In this document: piece by piece, positions 29,413-38,613 of the stretch
Numbering within the stretch: position 1 is the first letter of the stretch
Layout of the letters: each line of letters opens with the position of its first letter
Assembly: GCA_002162875.1 (NCBI GenBank)
Contig: MABA01000003.1
Span: 62,001 to 126,000 of the forward strand
Direction: 5' to 3'
Length of the DNA: 64,000 nt
Source: Rhodobacterales bacterium 52_120_T64
GTDB taxonomy: Bacteria > Pseudomonadota > Alphaproteobacteria > Rhodobacterales > Rhodobacteraceae
Program-made: the position numbers and the translations under genes
Notes under the pieces: model-generated
Seen by the model: only the letters and a program-made list of their open reading frames with translations
The model's database searches: none
Told to the model about the DNA's origin: nothing

Positions 29413-30224
29413 TTGTTGTCCTTGTCCCTGGCAGTACCTTCTTTGGTGGCGACTACTATCTTCAGGCCTAACGTTTTAGCCGAGGATCTGAAGTTGGTGG
29501 GGGGGGAGACATCAGTCACCAGAACGTCAATTGTTTCGGCGTCCGCAAAAACGATTGGACCTTTTTGCCCGATTTTGCTTTGATCAGCGACGACAATGCT
29601 CGCATTCGCCCGGGCGATATAGGCGCGCGCAAACTCGGCTTCCGACAAGTCGGTGGACATAAAACCAAGGTCCGAGTTGACCGCCGTTGGCGACAAGATT
29701 GCGAAATCAGGGTTAAACCCCTTGATGAAAGCCATCGCACCTGTTCCGTAACTTCCACCATCGGCTTCACGCAATTCGCCGCCGGCAAAAAATACGCGGT
29801 TCTTGTTGTGGGCAGAAAGACGTTCAGCAACTTTTATGGAGTTCGTGACGACGAAAAGGTTTTTTCGAACCCGCAAAGCGTCGGCAATAAATGTGGTCGT
29901 GGAGGAGTTGTCGATGAACATCGAGGCACCATCTTCGATCATGCCTGCTACACATTTCGCCATCGCACGCTTTGCTGTGCGGTTGACCTCCATGCGCTCG
30001 CCAAAGGCGGGTTCCTCGTTACGGTTGGCCAGCAGAACGCCACCGTGAACTTTGATGACAATGCCTTCTTTGGCCAGGTGTTTGATGTTGCGTCGAACCG
30101 TTTCTTCGGACACATTTAACAAGGTTGCAAGCTCGGCCGTGCGACACGAACCACCGTTTTCGCGCAAGACGCCAAGGAGTTCATGCGCCCGGTGCGAAGA
30201 ATATATTTCAGAAGTACTGCTCAT
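29409..30224 (-). CDS. DeoR-family transcriptional regulator
   Basis: A 271-aa DeoR-type repressor. The N-terminal winged helix (about residues 12-66) contains TAELATLLNVSEETVRRNIKHL and the KVHGGVLL wing. The C-terminal sugar-phosphate-sensing domain has IDNSSTTTFIADALR and SDLGFMSTDLSEAEFARAYI. Members usually respond to phosphorylated sugars or polyols. The start at 30224 begins the domain directly and has a TAGG site about 6 nt upstream; the longer frame lacks one. It heads the deoR-phosphatase-Na/Pi operon and probably regulates it. Confidence 0.9.
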   Translation of the reverse strand: MSSTSEIYSSHRAHELLGVLRENGGSCRTAELATLLNVSEETVRRNIKHLAKEGIVIKVHGGVLLANRNEEPAFGERMEVNRTAKRAMAKCVAGMIEDGASMFIDNSSTTTFIADALRVRKNLFVVTNSIKVAERLSAHNKNRVFFAGGELREADGGSYGTGAMAFIKGFNPDFAILSPTAVNSDLGFMSTDLSEAEFARAYIARANASIVVADQSKIGQKGPIVFADAETIDVLVTDVSPPTNFRSSAKTLGLKIVVATKEGTARDKDNK

Positions 30225-30305
30225 TTGGTGCCTATTTTTGTTATCTGTCGAAAAACCACAATTTAAGGGCAGTGTCGAGGGCTTTTGAGGGTAAATGTGG
30301 ATTAA

Positions 30306-30325
30306 TATGGTAAACATATGGTTAA
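30306..30325 (-). promoter_or_regulatory. Tandem 9-bp repeats upstream of deoR
   Basis: TATGGTAAA (30306-30314) and TATGGTTAA (30317-30325) recur at an 11-bp step, one helical turn, about 85-100 bp before the deoR start. On the minus strand the upstream copy reads TTAACCAT, which is also a CtrA half-site sequence. A DeoR autoregulatory site and a CtrA site are both possible. Confidence 0.3.
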
Positions 30326-30536
30326 TGGGGGAATTTCGGGCGAAAGCCGTCATGTATATCCAATTTTAAGTAGGTAAATCTTGTCGGACAAATCTTATGT
30401 GATAAGAAAGAGAAAGCGGAATATCCTGGCAGAAGCCGGATCTGGCATATCCTCCCGCAACTTCTCAGATTTCAAATTCCAACGACTCAGCTTTGCTAGT
30501 GCGAGCGTGAAGGGACGCCTTCATGATGGGGAAGTC

Positions 30537-30563
30537 GGAGAGCCTCCGTGGGGGAGGCTCTCC
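30537..30563. terminator. Hairpin after dctM
   Basis: GGAGAGCCTCC (30537-30547) pairs perfectly with 30553-30563 around a GTGGG loop, immediately after the dctM stop. No T-run follows in the direction of dctM, so its strength as a terminator is uncertain. Confidence 0.5.
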
Positions 30564-30566
30564 TGG

Positions 30567-31889
30567 CTAGAACATGACCCGCACCAGCCACAAGGTGATC
30601 GACGGGAAGCCAAGAAGAATGCCGACACGGATGATATCCGACAGCACAAAGGGGGCGACACCGCGATAGGTTTGAGTGATTGGAATTTCCGGCGCTATAG
30701 AATGGATGATGAACAGGTTCATACCCACTGGCGGTGTTATCAGTCCGACCTCGACAACGATTAAGGCGATGATGCCAAACCAAATCGCAAGTTCCTCGGG
30801 TGGTAGGCCAAAATCTAACGACATGATGATTGGGAAGAAGATCGGGATGGTTAGCAGGACCATCGAAAGAGAATCCATGATGCATCCGAAAATCAGATAA
30901 AGGACCAGCATCGAAATCATGACCATCATCGGCGAAAAACCTTGCTCGCCCACCCATGCCGCCAAACCTTGCGGAGTTTGCGTGAAGGCAAGGAACGAAT
31001 TGAAAAGTTGTGCTCCAAATACGATGAAGAAAATCATGGCGGTTGATGATGCAGTGGACAGGATAGATTCAAGGAACCCGCGACGATCGAGTCCGCCGGA
31101 CATCATGCCGTAAACACCAGTGCTGATTGCACCAACGGCCGCGCCTTCGGTTGGGGTGAAAATACCTGCATAGATGCCGCCAATTACGGTAATGAATATC
31201 GCTGCAACCGGCCAGATTCTAACGAGGTTTCTGAAGCGATCCGGCAGGGGAATGCGTGGGGCACGAGTGGCGCTGTCAGGGTTTACCCAGACGTAGATCA
31301 TTACGGTAAACGTATATCCCAAGGCGGCCAAAAAACCGGGGATCATGGCTGCCATAAACATTTTCACGATGTTCTGCTCGGCGATGATGGCATAGATCAC
31401 GAGGATAACAGAGGGGGGGATGAGGATACCCAACGTGCCACCTGCCGCCAGCACACCGGTTGATAACGCATCCGAAAACCCGTGACGGCGCAGTTCTGGT
31501 AGGGCGACGTGACCCATCGTCGATGCCGTTGCTAGAGAAGAGCCGCACACTGCGCCAAAGCCTGCGCAGGATCCAACTGCGGCAATAGCCATACCGCCTT
31601 TATAATGGCCGAACCAATCTGCTGCGGCACGAAATAGATTACCCGAGATGCCGGATTTGGTCGCAAAATGCCCCATCAGCAAAAACAACGGCACAATTGA
31701 AAGCGAGTAACTGGCGAACGTGTCGTAAGTCAGGGATTTCAACTGTGCTAGAACTGCGTTGGGTGACCCAAGCACAATCCATGTACCCATGAATCCCGTT
31801 ATCGCCATAGAAACGCCAATCGGGATGCGCAAGAAAATGGCCACCAGCATGACCGCGAACGCGATGATCGAAAGCTCCAACCCGGTCAT
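30567..31889 (-). CDS. dctM: TRAP transporter large permease DctM
   Basis: A 440-aa membrane subunit with about 12 helices that forms the sodium-driven transport channel of TRAP systems. Family motifs are FLRIPIGVSMAITGFMG near the N-terminus, VPLFLLMGHFATKSGIS, GFGAVCGSSLATASTMGHVALPEL, and GILIPPSVILVIYAI. The ATG at 31889 overlaps the dctQ stop (ATGA); the upstream extension of this frame lies inside dctQ. No dctP binding-protein gene is adjacent, so the substrate is unknown and the pair may be an orphan. Confidence 0.95.
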   Translation of the reverse strand: MTGLELSIIAFAVMLVAIFLRIPIGVSMAITGFMGTWIVLGSPNAVLAQLKSLTYDTFASYSLSIVPLFLLMGHFATKSGISGNLFRAAADWFGHYKGGMAIAAVGSCAGFGAVCGSSLATASTMGHVALPELRRHGFSDALSTGVLAAGGTLGILIPPSVILVIYAIIAEQNIVKMFMAAMIPGFLAALGYTFTVMIYVWVNPDSATRAPRIPLPDRFRNLVRIWPVAAIFITVIGGIYAGIFTPTEGAAVGAISTGVYGMMSGGLDRRGFLESILSTASSTAMIFFIVFGAQLFNSFLAFTQTPQGLAAWVGEQGFSPMMVMISMLVLYLIFGCIMDSLSMVLLTIPIFFPIIMSLDFGLPPEELAIWFGIIALIVVEVGLITPPVGMNLFIIHSIAPEIPITQTYRGVAPFVLSDIIRVGILLGFPSITLWLVRVMF

Positions 31890-32488
31890 ACAATCTGCCC
31901 TTCTTCGCCACGGATCGTCCAGTTCATGGCGCGCCAAACGGTGTAAATGCATACCACCGCAAAGAAGGCCGCGCCCACCATCGATAAAGCGTATCCGTAC
32001 CAGACCGGCATGCGAAGAATGAAAGTCGTTTCGGTGTAGTAGGGCTTGTCGCCCAACATCAACAGGGCGCGAAGGGTACCCGAACCCATCGGTAAACGTT
32101 CCCCTAAACCCAACCACATCCGCCACGCGATGACGCTTGCCGCGATGGCCATAGCCGTGTCGCCCGCCATTCCCAAACCTGCACGCAAACGCGATGGGAA
32201 CCGGTCCACCAATACGTCGACTGTAACTTGGCCACGGTTGATCTGGCTCCATGGTAAAAAGCTGAACACGGCGACGGCGCAGGTTACCTCCACCAGTTCA
32301 AAATCACCTGGAATCGGACCAAGGCTTGCCCAACTCATAGCCCTGCCTGCGATGGATAAGATCGTCATAATAGCAGCGGCGGTTAGCAGGAACCCACCGA
32401 AATACGCCAGCCATTTGGCTGCGATTTTCAGTAAACGCCCTAGTCTGGCCTCGGCCATTGGGGCGATGCCATTTGATGAATCGCTCAA
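31886..32488 (-). CDS. dctQ: TRAP transporter small permease DctQ
   Basis: A 200-aa membrane protein with four helices, matching the small TRAP subunit (segments GGFLLTAAAIMTILSIAGRA, the ELVEVTCAVAVFSFLPWSQ region with the conserved acidic residue, and QVTVDVL). The start is TTG at 32488, chosen because GGGGA lies 6 nt upstream; an internal ATG ten codons later is the alternative. It overlaps dctM by 4 bp. It starts 22 bp after the remnant of the flavin monooxygenase, which suggests that both once belonged to one operon. Confidence 0.9.
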   Translation of the reverse strand: MSDSSNGIAPMAEARLGRLLKIAAKWLAYFGGFLLTAAAIMTILSIAGRAMSWASLGPIPGDFELVEVTCAVAVFSFLPWSQINRGQVTVDVLVDRFPSRLRAGLGMAGDTAMAIAASVIAWRMWLGLGERLPMGSGTLRALLMLGDKPYYTETTFILRMPVWYGYALSMVGAAFFAVVCIYTVWRAMNWTIRGEEGQIV

Positions 32489-32510
32489 CGTAGTCCCCTG
32501 TTTTCCTGAT

Positions 32511-33058
32511 TTATGACGGGTTCGGCGGTGGAATGATAGATGGCCGGTTGTTCAAACCGTCAATATCCATACCTGCGGTTTTCTTGTATGAGGCGGCCGT
32601 GCTTTCTAGTTCATCTTTTGTAAGAACATCTTCGATACGTTTAAACCCGTTAGGCGCACGCGCTGCGACCACATCCAAAACTTTGTCCGGCCCGTCGCCC
32701 CGATTGGCCAACACGATGGCGGCAGTGACAGGTCGTCGTTCCAAATCGTATGTCTGCAATGCTTCGGATGTTACACCTAGCATCTGCATTTCGCGCGCAA
32801 GAACGCGAGCATCCAGAATTGGCCGCCTTGCGCTGAGGCATATACAATCTCTTCTGTTCGAAGGGCGATTTTATCCAGTTCTGCCAGCCGGCCACGTTCG
32901 GTTAGTTCTCGTATGGCGGATGGTTGCAAATTGATGGCAACGCCCATTGGTTTGATTTGGGTGACGGCCTCGAAAATTTTGCATGGGATGCCGGCCTGGT
33001 GAAGACTAAGTGCAAGCGTCAGGCCGCCGATACCAGCTCCGCCAATTAGAACGGTCAT
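32511..33058 (-). pseudogene. Flavin-dependent monooxygenase, internally deleted
   Basis: The first 78 codons encode the FAD-binding start of a FAD-dependent monooxygenase (MTVLIGGAGIGGLTLALSLH, then VAINLQPSAIREL to YASAQGGQ). They join out of frame, at about 32817-32822, to a C-terminal part that reads LDARVLAREMQMLGV to SIIPP in another frame. Full-length relatives are about 400 residues, so roughly 220 central codons, including the GDAAH motif, are gone. The GGAGG ribosome binding site and start codon remain. The break looks like one deletion event, recent because both flanks are still well conserved. Confidence 0.85.
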
Positions 33059-33094
33059 GGTGACTTCCTCCAACTATTGTTGAAATAGGGCATG

Positions 33095-34432
33095 TTACCC
33101 GTGGGTTGGCCAGTGGTGATGCAAGTCGTCGATCACAAACGTATGCGCATGATGATAGCCATCGGTCAGATGGTGCGCGCCCTGCAAGTGCGGGTGATCC
33201 GATGGCAAGTCGGTGTGCGTGTGTGGTAGGCTGTTGGCGGTCTGGTGCGGCCAGAATATGAAACTGATTGCAATGGCACCACTTGCGATCAGGCCAAGCA
33301 CAAGGAACGCGGCGGGGATGCCAAACGCTGCCCCGATCCAACCGGCGAGTGGGTAAGTAACCAGCCAACATGCATGGGACAGGGCGAATTGTGCGGCAAA
33401 AAGTGCGGGGCGTTCGGTGGAATGCGAGGAACGGCGAAGCAATCGGCCAGCCGGAGTGAGAATAGCAGAGTACCCTAGGCCAGCGATGCCCCAAAGGGCC
33501 AGAAAGACGTTGAAATCCGGCAGAGTCTTGAAGAGGGCCGCACCTACGAACATCGAGGCCGCCAATAGGATTGCCCCACCAATCATTGGTACGCGGTCTC
33601 CGGTTTTGTCCAACAGTCGCGGTAGAGCGAGGGCTGCAATCATGGATCCTGCGCCGAAGGCTGCCAGCGCGAAGCCGACGGACTGCGCGTCGAAGCCATA
33701 GAGACTGCGTGTGATAACGATGGTGTTAACCAAAATCATAGCGCTACCGGCAGCGGCTGCAAGGTTCAAGCTGAGTAAGCCCCGAAGGCGTGGCGTCGCG
33801 AGATATATCCGTGTGCCGCTGAACACACGCGCCCAGAATGTCTGAGTAGCGGGCTGAATTTTTCGGGCCAGCAGAGGTGCTGAAAGCACAAATGCGGCAG
33901 ATAGGACAAACCCGATCACCGTGCCAGCGAACAGCCAATGGAATGACATTACCGCCAGCAGAGCTGCCGCCAGCATCGGGCTGATCAGGTGCTCCAGATC
34001 GTAGGTTAGTCGAGAGAGTGACAGCGCGCGGGTATATTCAGCCTCGTCGGGTAATATGTCCGGGATGATCGCTTGGAAAGTCGGGGTGAATGCCGCCGAT
34101 GCGGATTGTAGTAGAAATATCAACGTGAAAACGTGCCAGACCTCGGTCACGAAGGGTAAAAGCAGAGCGATGCCAGCACGGACTATATCCAGAGCTATCA
34201 TTACGCGTTTTGCTGGAAACTTGCCCAGTATGGCGTGCGCAATAGGGGCGACACCAACGTAGGCAATCATCTTTATTGCCAGCGCTGTACCCAATACAGT
34301 TCCGGCTTTGGGACCGGCGAGATCGAATGCCAAAAGACCAAGTGCAATTGTCGCTAAGCCTGTGCCCAGCAAGGATACGACCTGTGCAGCGTATAGTTTC
34401 CGAAACATCGGATGGCGCAGTAAGTTCAGCAT
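33095..34432 (-). CDS. MFS transporter with histidine-rich C-terminal tail
   Basis: A 445-aa carrier with 12 predicted helices, starting MLNLLRHPMFRKLYAAQVVS as in the H+-antiporter group that includes EntS- and NreB-like exporters. The last 50 residues after the final helix are cytoplasmic and contain more than a dozen histidines (HTHTDLPSDHPHLQGAHH, then YHHAH and DLHHHWPTHG). Such tails bind divalent metals in nickel/cobalt exporters of the NreB type. The metal role here is inference. The start lies 3 nt after the EVE gene's stop, so the two are one operon. Confidence 0.82.
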   Translation of the reverse strand: MLNLLRHPMFRKLYAAQVVSLLGTGLATIALGLLAFDLAGPKAGTVLGTALAIKMIAYVGVAPIAHAILGKFPAKRVMIALDIVRAGIALLLPFVTEVWHVFTLIFLLQSASAAFTPTFQAIIPDILPDEAEYTRALSLSRLTYDLEHLISPMLAAALLAVMSFHWLFAGTVIGFVLSAAFVLSAPLLARKIQPATQTFWARVFSGTRIYLATPRLRGLLSLNLAAAAGSAMILVNTIVITRSLYGFDAQSVGFALAAFGAGSMIAALALPRLLDKTGDRVPMIGGAILLAASMFVGAALFKTLPDFNVFLALWGIAGLGYSAILTPAGRLLRRSSHSTERPALFAAQFALSHACWLVTYPLAGWIGAAFGIPAAFLVLGLIASGAIAISFIFWPHQTANSLPHTHTDLPSDHPHLQGAHHLTDGYHHAHTFVIDDLHHHWPTHG

Positions 34433-34435
34433 TTA

Positions 34436-34855
34436 TTACCCTATGTATCCACCCATTTCGCAGATAATCGACCATTCCTCGGGGGTTACTGGCTGTACTG
34501 AGAGGCGGGTGTTGTTTACCAATACCATGTCCTTCAGCCGCGGGTCGTTTTTGCAGTTTTGCAAGGTCACAGGCGTCGGGAATGTTCCCACCGCTTTGAT
34601 ATCTACACATTCCCACCGGTGATCATCCGTCGTGCTGTCAGGATGAATTTCGGCACACACCTCTATTACGCCAATGACACGCTTTTCATCGATGGAATGA
34701 TAAAAGAAACCTAAGTCTCCGATTTTCATTAAACGCATGTTGTTGCGAGCTTGATAGTTGCGAATGCCATCCCACTCTTCGCCCGCGTCACCTTTGGCCA
34801 ACTGGTCGTCCCATCCCCAAGCATTTGGTTCGGATTTGAAAAGCCAGTAATTCAT
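34436..34855 (-). CDS. EVE-domain protein
   Basis: A 139-aa protein made of one EVE domain, related to PUA/YTH folds and thought to recognise modified bases in nucleic acids. Family signs are the start YWLFKSEPNAWGWDDQ, GIRNYQARNNMRLMKIGDLGFFYHS and the tail VQPVTPEEWSIIC. AGGAG lies about 8 nt before the ATG, and the gene begins 4 bp after gpsA. It sits between gpsA and the MFS gene in one leftward operon starting at tsaD. Confidence 0.92.
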   Translation of the reverse strand: MNYWLFKSEPNAWGWDDQLAKGDAGEEWDGIRNYQARNNMRLMKIGDLGFFYHSIDEKRVIGVIEVCAEIHPDSTTDDHRWECVDIKAVGTFPTPVTLQNCKNDPRLKDMVLVNNTRLSVQPVTPEEWSIICEMGGYIG

Positions 34856-34859
34856 GCGG

Positions 34860-35822
34860 TTACTCCTGTTTTAAGGGGCGGGAAAGCAGCGCGTCTATGG
34901 CCTCGTCTACCGTAATATTTCGCGAAAGGATAGCGGCGACGACTTGGGCGACAGGCATCTCAACTTTATGGCGTTCAGCGAGGGTGCAGGCGGCTTGTGC
35001 TGTGGCGACGCCCTCCACGGTTTTGCTGCTGCCTTGGGCGACGCCTGAACCAATTGTCAAACCCTGTGCGAAGTTACGGGACATGTCGGAACCGCAGGTA
35101 AGTGTCAGATCGCCAAGGCCCGACAAGCCGTTGAAAGTTTCATCGACCCCACCCATGGCAGTCCCCAGGCGGCGCATTTCAGCGAACCCCCGCGTCATCA
35201 ATGCGGCACGCGCGCTTTCACCAAGCCCCGCGCCGATAACGATACCTGCGCCGATTGCGATAACGTTTTTGAGGGCCCCACCAAGTTGCGCGCCTGTCGT
35301 GTCGGTTGATAGGTACAAACGCAAGCGGTCGGTTGAAAGATGGCGTTGCAAGGCCTTGCCAAGTGCTGCGTCTTCACATGCAAGCGTTAACGCGGTTGGT
35401 AAGCCACGCGCGATTTCTGTGGCGAAACCTGGGCCGGTTAGTACGGCAACTGGATGGTTGGGCGCATGCGTGGTGGCAACGTCCGATTGCAGCTGAAAGC
35501 TTTGCAGATCAATGCCTTTAGCGCATAGTACCAGCGGTACTTTGGGTAGCTGCGCTGCATGTTTGGCCAAAAACTGGGCGGTCTTTTGTGCAGGGACGGC
35601 CAGTAGCAGAATTTCTGCATTCGCTGCTGTTGCCAAGTTGCTAATCGGGCTGACACCCTTGGGAAACGTAATGTCCGGCAAGCGCGGAGGTTTGCGCGTA
35701 GCTGCCGAAGTTTTTGCTTGTTGTGCAGACCGCGACCACAGGAAAACCTCTTGTCCGGCATCTGCCAACGCGCAAGCCAGCGCCGTTCCAAATGCGCCAG
35801 CGCCTAATACCGCGATCGTCAT
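34860..35822 (-). CDS. gpsA: Glycerol-3-phosphate dehydrogenase [NAD(P)+]
   Basis: GpsA reduces dihydroxyacetone phosphate to sn-glycerol-3-phosphate, the backbone of phospholipids. The 320-aa protein has the NAD(P)-binding [11 protein letters not shown] (residues 5-15), the catalytic lysine region [14 protein letters not shown], and the [12 protein letters not shown] motif. The start codon overlaps the stop of tsaD by 4 bp. The tsaD-gpsA order is widely conserved in alphaproteobacteria. Confidence 0.96.
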   Translation of the reverse strand: MTIAVLGAGAFGTALACALADAGQEVFLWSRSAQQAKTSAATRKPPRLPDITFPKGVSPISNLATAANAEILLLAVPAQKTAQFLAKHAAQLPKVPLVLCAKGIDLQSFQLQSDVATTHAPNHPVAVLTGPGFATEIARGLPTALTLACEDAALGKALQRHLSTDRLRLYLSTDTTGAQLGGALKNVIAIGAGIVIGAGLGESARAALMTRGFAEMRRLGTAMGGVDETFNGLSGLGDLTLTCGSDMSRNFAQGLTIGSGVAQGSSKTVEGVATAQAACTLAERHKVEMPVAQVVAAILSRNITVDEAIDALLSRPLKQE

Positions 35823-36928
35823 GCTTTCGCCCCTTTTTTACCCGAGCCTAACATCGGCTTGGCAGTTTTATCCAGCGGCCAGCGAGGGCGCGCAATGATT
35901 TCAGCGTGGGGGTTGAAATCCGGCAAGGCCATTTGTTCAATTCCTGCCCATGCGATCATTGCGGCGTTGTCCGTGCATAACTTCAATGGCGGGGCAAGGA
36001 AGTTAAAACCTTGCTCGTCCGCCATATCGGTCAACTGCGTGCGGATCACGGTGTTGGCCGCAACGCCGCCGGCCACAGCAATGGTGGCCGATTTTGTGTC
36101 GTAGGTTTCCCTAAAAGACGCGCAAGCGCGGCGACTTTTCTTGGTCAAGACGTCGGCGATTGCTTCTTGGAAACCGGCACATAAATTCGCGCGGTCCCGG
36201 CGCTTCAGACCGCCATGTTCTGCCACCAGTTTGTCCCGCTCGCGTCTGAGCGCGGTTTTGAGGCCAGAGAAGGACATATCACAATTCTTGCGATCCAGCA
36301 GCGGGCGGGGAAATTTGAAACGTTTCGGGTCGCCATTTGTCGCTTCGCGTTCGACTTCGGGTCCACCGGGGTAACCCAGACCCAGCAGCTTGGCGGTTTT
36401 GTCAAATGCTTCGCCCGGCGCGTCGTCGATAGTACCGCCGAGGCGACGGAAAGTGTCTGGTCCCTCGACCGCGATGAACTGGCAGTGGCCACCCGATACC
36501 AACAACATCAGATACGGGAATTCCAACCCGTCCGTAAGGCGGGGCGTTAGCGCGTGGCCTGCCAGATGGTTAACGCCGATTAACGGTTTCGCTGTAGGGG
36601 CAGCCAAACCTTTGGCGCACATCACACCCGACAAAACGCCACCGATCAGGCCAGGGCCTGACGTTACGGCGATACCATCGATATCTGCAAGATCAACACT
36701 TGCCTCGCTCAAAGCCTGTTGGACGCAGATGTCGAGACGTTCCGCATGTGCGCGCGCCGCGATTTCGGGAACGACTCCGCCAAAGGGGGCGTGTAGTGAT
36801 TCTTGGCCAGCAGTCATCGACGACAGGATGTTACCACCCCCAACACCGGGAATTCCGCGCACCACGGCTGCGGCTGTATCGTCGCAGCTGCTTTCTATAC
36901 CCAAAATTGTAACTGTTTGGTCGATCAA
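35819..36928 (-). CDS. tsaD: tRNA N6-adenosine threonylcarbamoyltransferase
   Basis: TsaD transfers the threonylcarbamoyl group to A37 of tRNAs that read ANN codons, with TsaB and TsaE. The 369-aa protein has the start [16 protein letters not shown], the metal-binding histidines in NHLAGHAL, and SGGHCQF. The start is taken as TTG at 36928 because AAAGGGG lies 9 nt upstream and only a few residues precede the conserved [11 protein letters not shown]. The longer frame enters the divergent hemC region and lacks a site. Its start codon is only 34 bp from that of hemC. Confidence 0.93.
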   Translation of the reverse strand: MIDQTVTILGIESSCDDTAAAVVRGIPGVGGGNILSSMTAGQESLHAPFGGVVPEIAARAHAERLDICVQQALSEASVDLADIDGIAVTSGPGLIGGVLSGVMCAKGLAAPTAKPLIGVNHLAGHALTPRLTDGLEFPYLMLLVSGGHCQFIAVEGPDTFRRLGGTIDDAPGEAFDKTAKLLGLGYPGGPEVEREATNGDPKRFKFPRPLLDRKNCDMSFSGLKTALRRERDKLVAEHGGLKRRDRANLCAGFQEAIADVLTKKSRRACASFRETYDTKSATIAVAGGVAANTVIRTQLTDMADEQGFNFLAPPLKLCTDNAAMIAWAGIEQMALPDFNPHAEIIARPRWPLDKTAKPMLGSGKKGAKA

Positions 36929-36962
36929 GTGATTGCGCCCCTTTGCAGCACGAGGTAACACC

Positions 36963-37901
36963 ATGCTTATGAGCAAGCAATACACTACCTTAAACACCCT
37001 GAAAATAGGCACTCGCGGGTCGCCGCTAGCCCTTGCACAGGCGCACGAGGCGCGCGCACTGCTTATGGTTGCCCATGACATGCCAGAGGATGCTTTCGAG
37101 ATTAAAGTTATCCAGACAACTGGCGATGCCGTTCAGGACCGTCCGCTGTCTGAAATCGGTGGCAAGGGGTTATTCACCAAAGAGATACAATCAGAGCTGT
37201 TGTCCGGTGGAATCGACATCGCCGTGCATTCGCTGAAAGACGTTGCGAATGTTCTGCCAGACGGATTGGTTCTTTCAACCGTTTTGGCCCGCGAAGACGT
37301 GCGCGACGCTTTCGTTAGTCTGAAATATAAGTCGATCGAGGATTTACCGCGCGACGCAACAGTGGGCACTTCGAGCATTCGCCGCCGTGCACAACTCGCG
37401 TCGATGCGCCCAGATTTGCAACTGGTGGAATTTCGCGGCAACGTGCAAACCCGTCTTCGCAAACTGGACGAAGGCGTGGCAGATGCCACCTTCCTCGCTT
37501 GTGCGGGATTGCAGCGTTTAAACCGTTGGGAACTCGCCAATCCCATTCCGATTGAGCAGATGTTACCGGCGGTTGCACAAGGTGCCATCGCGATTGAACA
37601 ACGCATCGCCGACGATGCCATAAGTGCAATTCTTGCACCGATTAACCATGCCGAAAGCGCAATACGCGTGACTGCAGAACGCGCATTTCTGCACGTGCTC
37701 GACGGGTCCTGCCGCACACCGATTGGCGGATTGGCGTTGCTGGACGGCGACAAGCTGGAATTCCGTGGCGAGGTACTGCGCCCCGATGGATCCCGCCTGT
37801 TCAACGGCGTTTGGCACGGCGATGTATCCGATGCCGAAGCAATTGGTACAAAGGCTGGCGAAGCGCTAAAAGCCAAAGCCGGGGAGGGGTTCTTTGACTA
37901 A
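36963..37901 (+). CDS. hemC: Hydroxymethylbilane synthase (porphobilinogen deaminase)
   Basis: HemC polymerises four porphobilinogens into hydroxymethylbilane. The 312-aa protein has [19 protein letters not shown] at the N-terminus, [17 protein letters not shown] (active-site region), and the dipyrromethane-binding cysteine in [10 protein letters not shown] (about residue 249). GAGG precedes the ATG at 36963; an in-frame ATG two codons later is equally possible. It is the first gene of a hemC-hemD-Mic60-HemY operon, divergent from tsaD. Confidence 0.95.
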   Translation: MLMSKQYTTLNTLKIGTRGSPLALAQAHEARALLMVAHDMPEDAFEIKVIQTTGDAVQDRPLSEIGGKGLFTKEIQSELLSGGIDIAVHSLKDVANVLPDGLVLSTVLAREDVRDAFVSLKYKSIEDLPRDATVGTSSIRRRAQLASMRPDLQLVEFRGNVQTRLRKLDEGVADATFLACAGLQRLNRWELANPIPIEQMLPAVAQGAIAIEQRIADDAISAILAPINHAESAIRVTAERAFLHVLDGSCRTPIGGLALLDGDKLEFRGEVLRPDGSRLFNGVWHGDVSDAEAIGTKAGEALKAKAGEGFFD

Positions 37902-38613
37902 CGTCAAAACCCTTCTGCTGACACGACCAATGGCGCAGTCGCGCATGCTTGCTAAAGAAATAGAAACCGGGTTTCCCGATAAGGCGACCTGCCTTATTTC
38001 GCCGGTGATGGCGATAACGCCGACTGGCGAGCTACCAGACAACTCCAAATTCCAAGCGGTTTTGTTTACCTCCGTTAACGGGGTGCAAGCCTTCGTCGAT
38101 CTGGGGGGCACAGCCCGCAAATGCTATTGTGTAGGACCACGAACCACGCAAGTTGCGCAAGCGGCAGGGTTTGATGCTGTTTCAGCAGACGGCACAACGA
38201 CGGAATTGACTGCACTGGTGGTAAAGGATTTGCACCCCGAAGACGGTCCGATTTTGCATATTCGCGGTCAACAAACCGCAGGCGATATTTCTGAAAGTTT
38301 GACGGAACACGGTTACATAGTGGAACAAGCAGTACTCTACACTCAACAGGCATGCGAGCTGACCGACGCTGCACGTCAAGCGTTGGAACAGGGCAACGTG
38401 CAAGGATTGCCGCTATACTCCCCATTATCTGCCCGTCGCTTTTCGGACATTCTGGTGAAAAACCCACACTGGACCACGCAAAACACAACTGCGTTATGTA
38501 TCAGTCAAAACGTGGCTGCGGAGTTGCGAAATCTGACGCTTGGGCGCATAGAAATAGCCGCAAAGCCAAACGGGGCTGCGATGCTCGCATTGATTGGTCA
38601 GTTTTTGCGCTAA
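37894..38613 (+). CDS. hemD: Uroporphyrinogen-III synthase
   Basis: HemD closes hydroxymethylbilane into uroporphyrinogen III with inversion of ring D. The 239-aa protein is poorly conserved, as usual for HemD. It is identified by LLTRPMAQSRMLAKEIE, VLFTSVNGVQAF, YCVGPRTTQVAQAAGF, LHIRGQQTAGD, and by its place after hemC. The start is TTG at 37894, 4 nt after a GGAGGGG site, and overlaps the end of hemC by 8 bp, so translation is probably coupled. Confidence 0.9.
   Translation: MTNVKTLLLTRPMAQSRMLAKEIETGFPDKATCLISPVMAITPTGELPDNSKFQAVLFTSVNGVQAFVDLGGTARKCYCVGPRTTQVAQAAGFDAVSADGTTTELTALVVKDLHPEDGPILHIRGQQTAGDISESLTEHGYIVEQAVLYTQQACELTDAARQALEQGNVQGLPLYSPLSARRFSDILVKNPHWTTQNTTALCISQNVAAELRNLTLGRIEIAAKPNGAAMLALIGQFLR

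Noticed and set aside
28702-29583. Long open frame (293 codons) on the plus strand
   Set aside because: It lies antisense to the HisN-like gene, has no recognisable domain and no ribosome binding site; it is a shadow of coding constraint.
30381-30764. Possible small gene after the deoR promoter region
   Set aside because: Most of it is antisense to dctM and the terminator hairpin, and its composition does not look like a protein.
36929-37081. Longer tsaD start (extra 51 codons)
   Set aside because: The extension lies inside hemC, has no family resemblance, and the TTG at 36928 has a good ribosome binding site.
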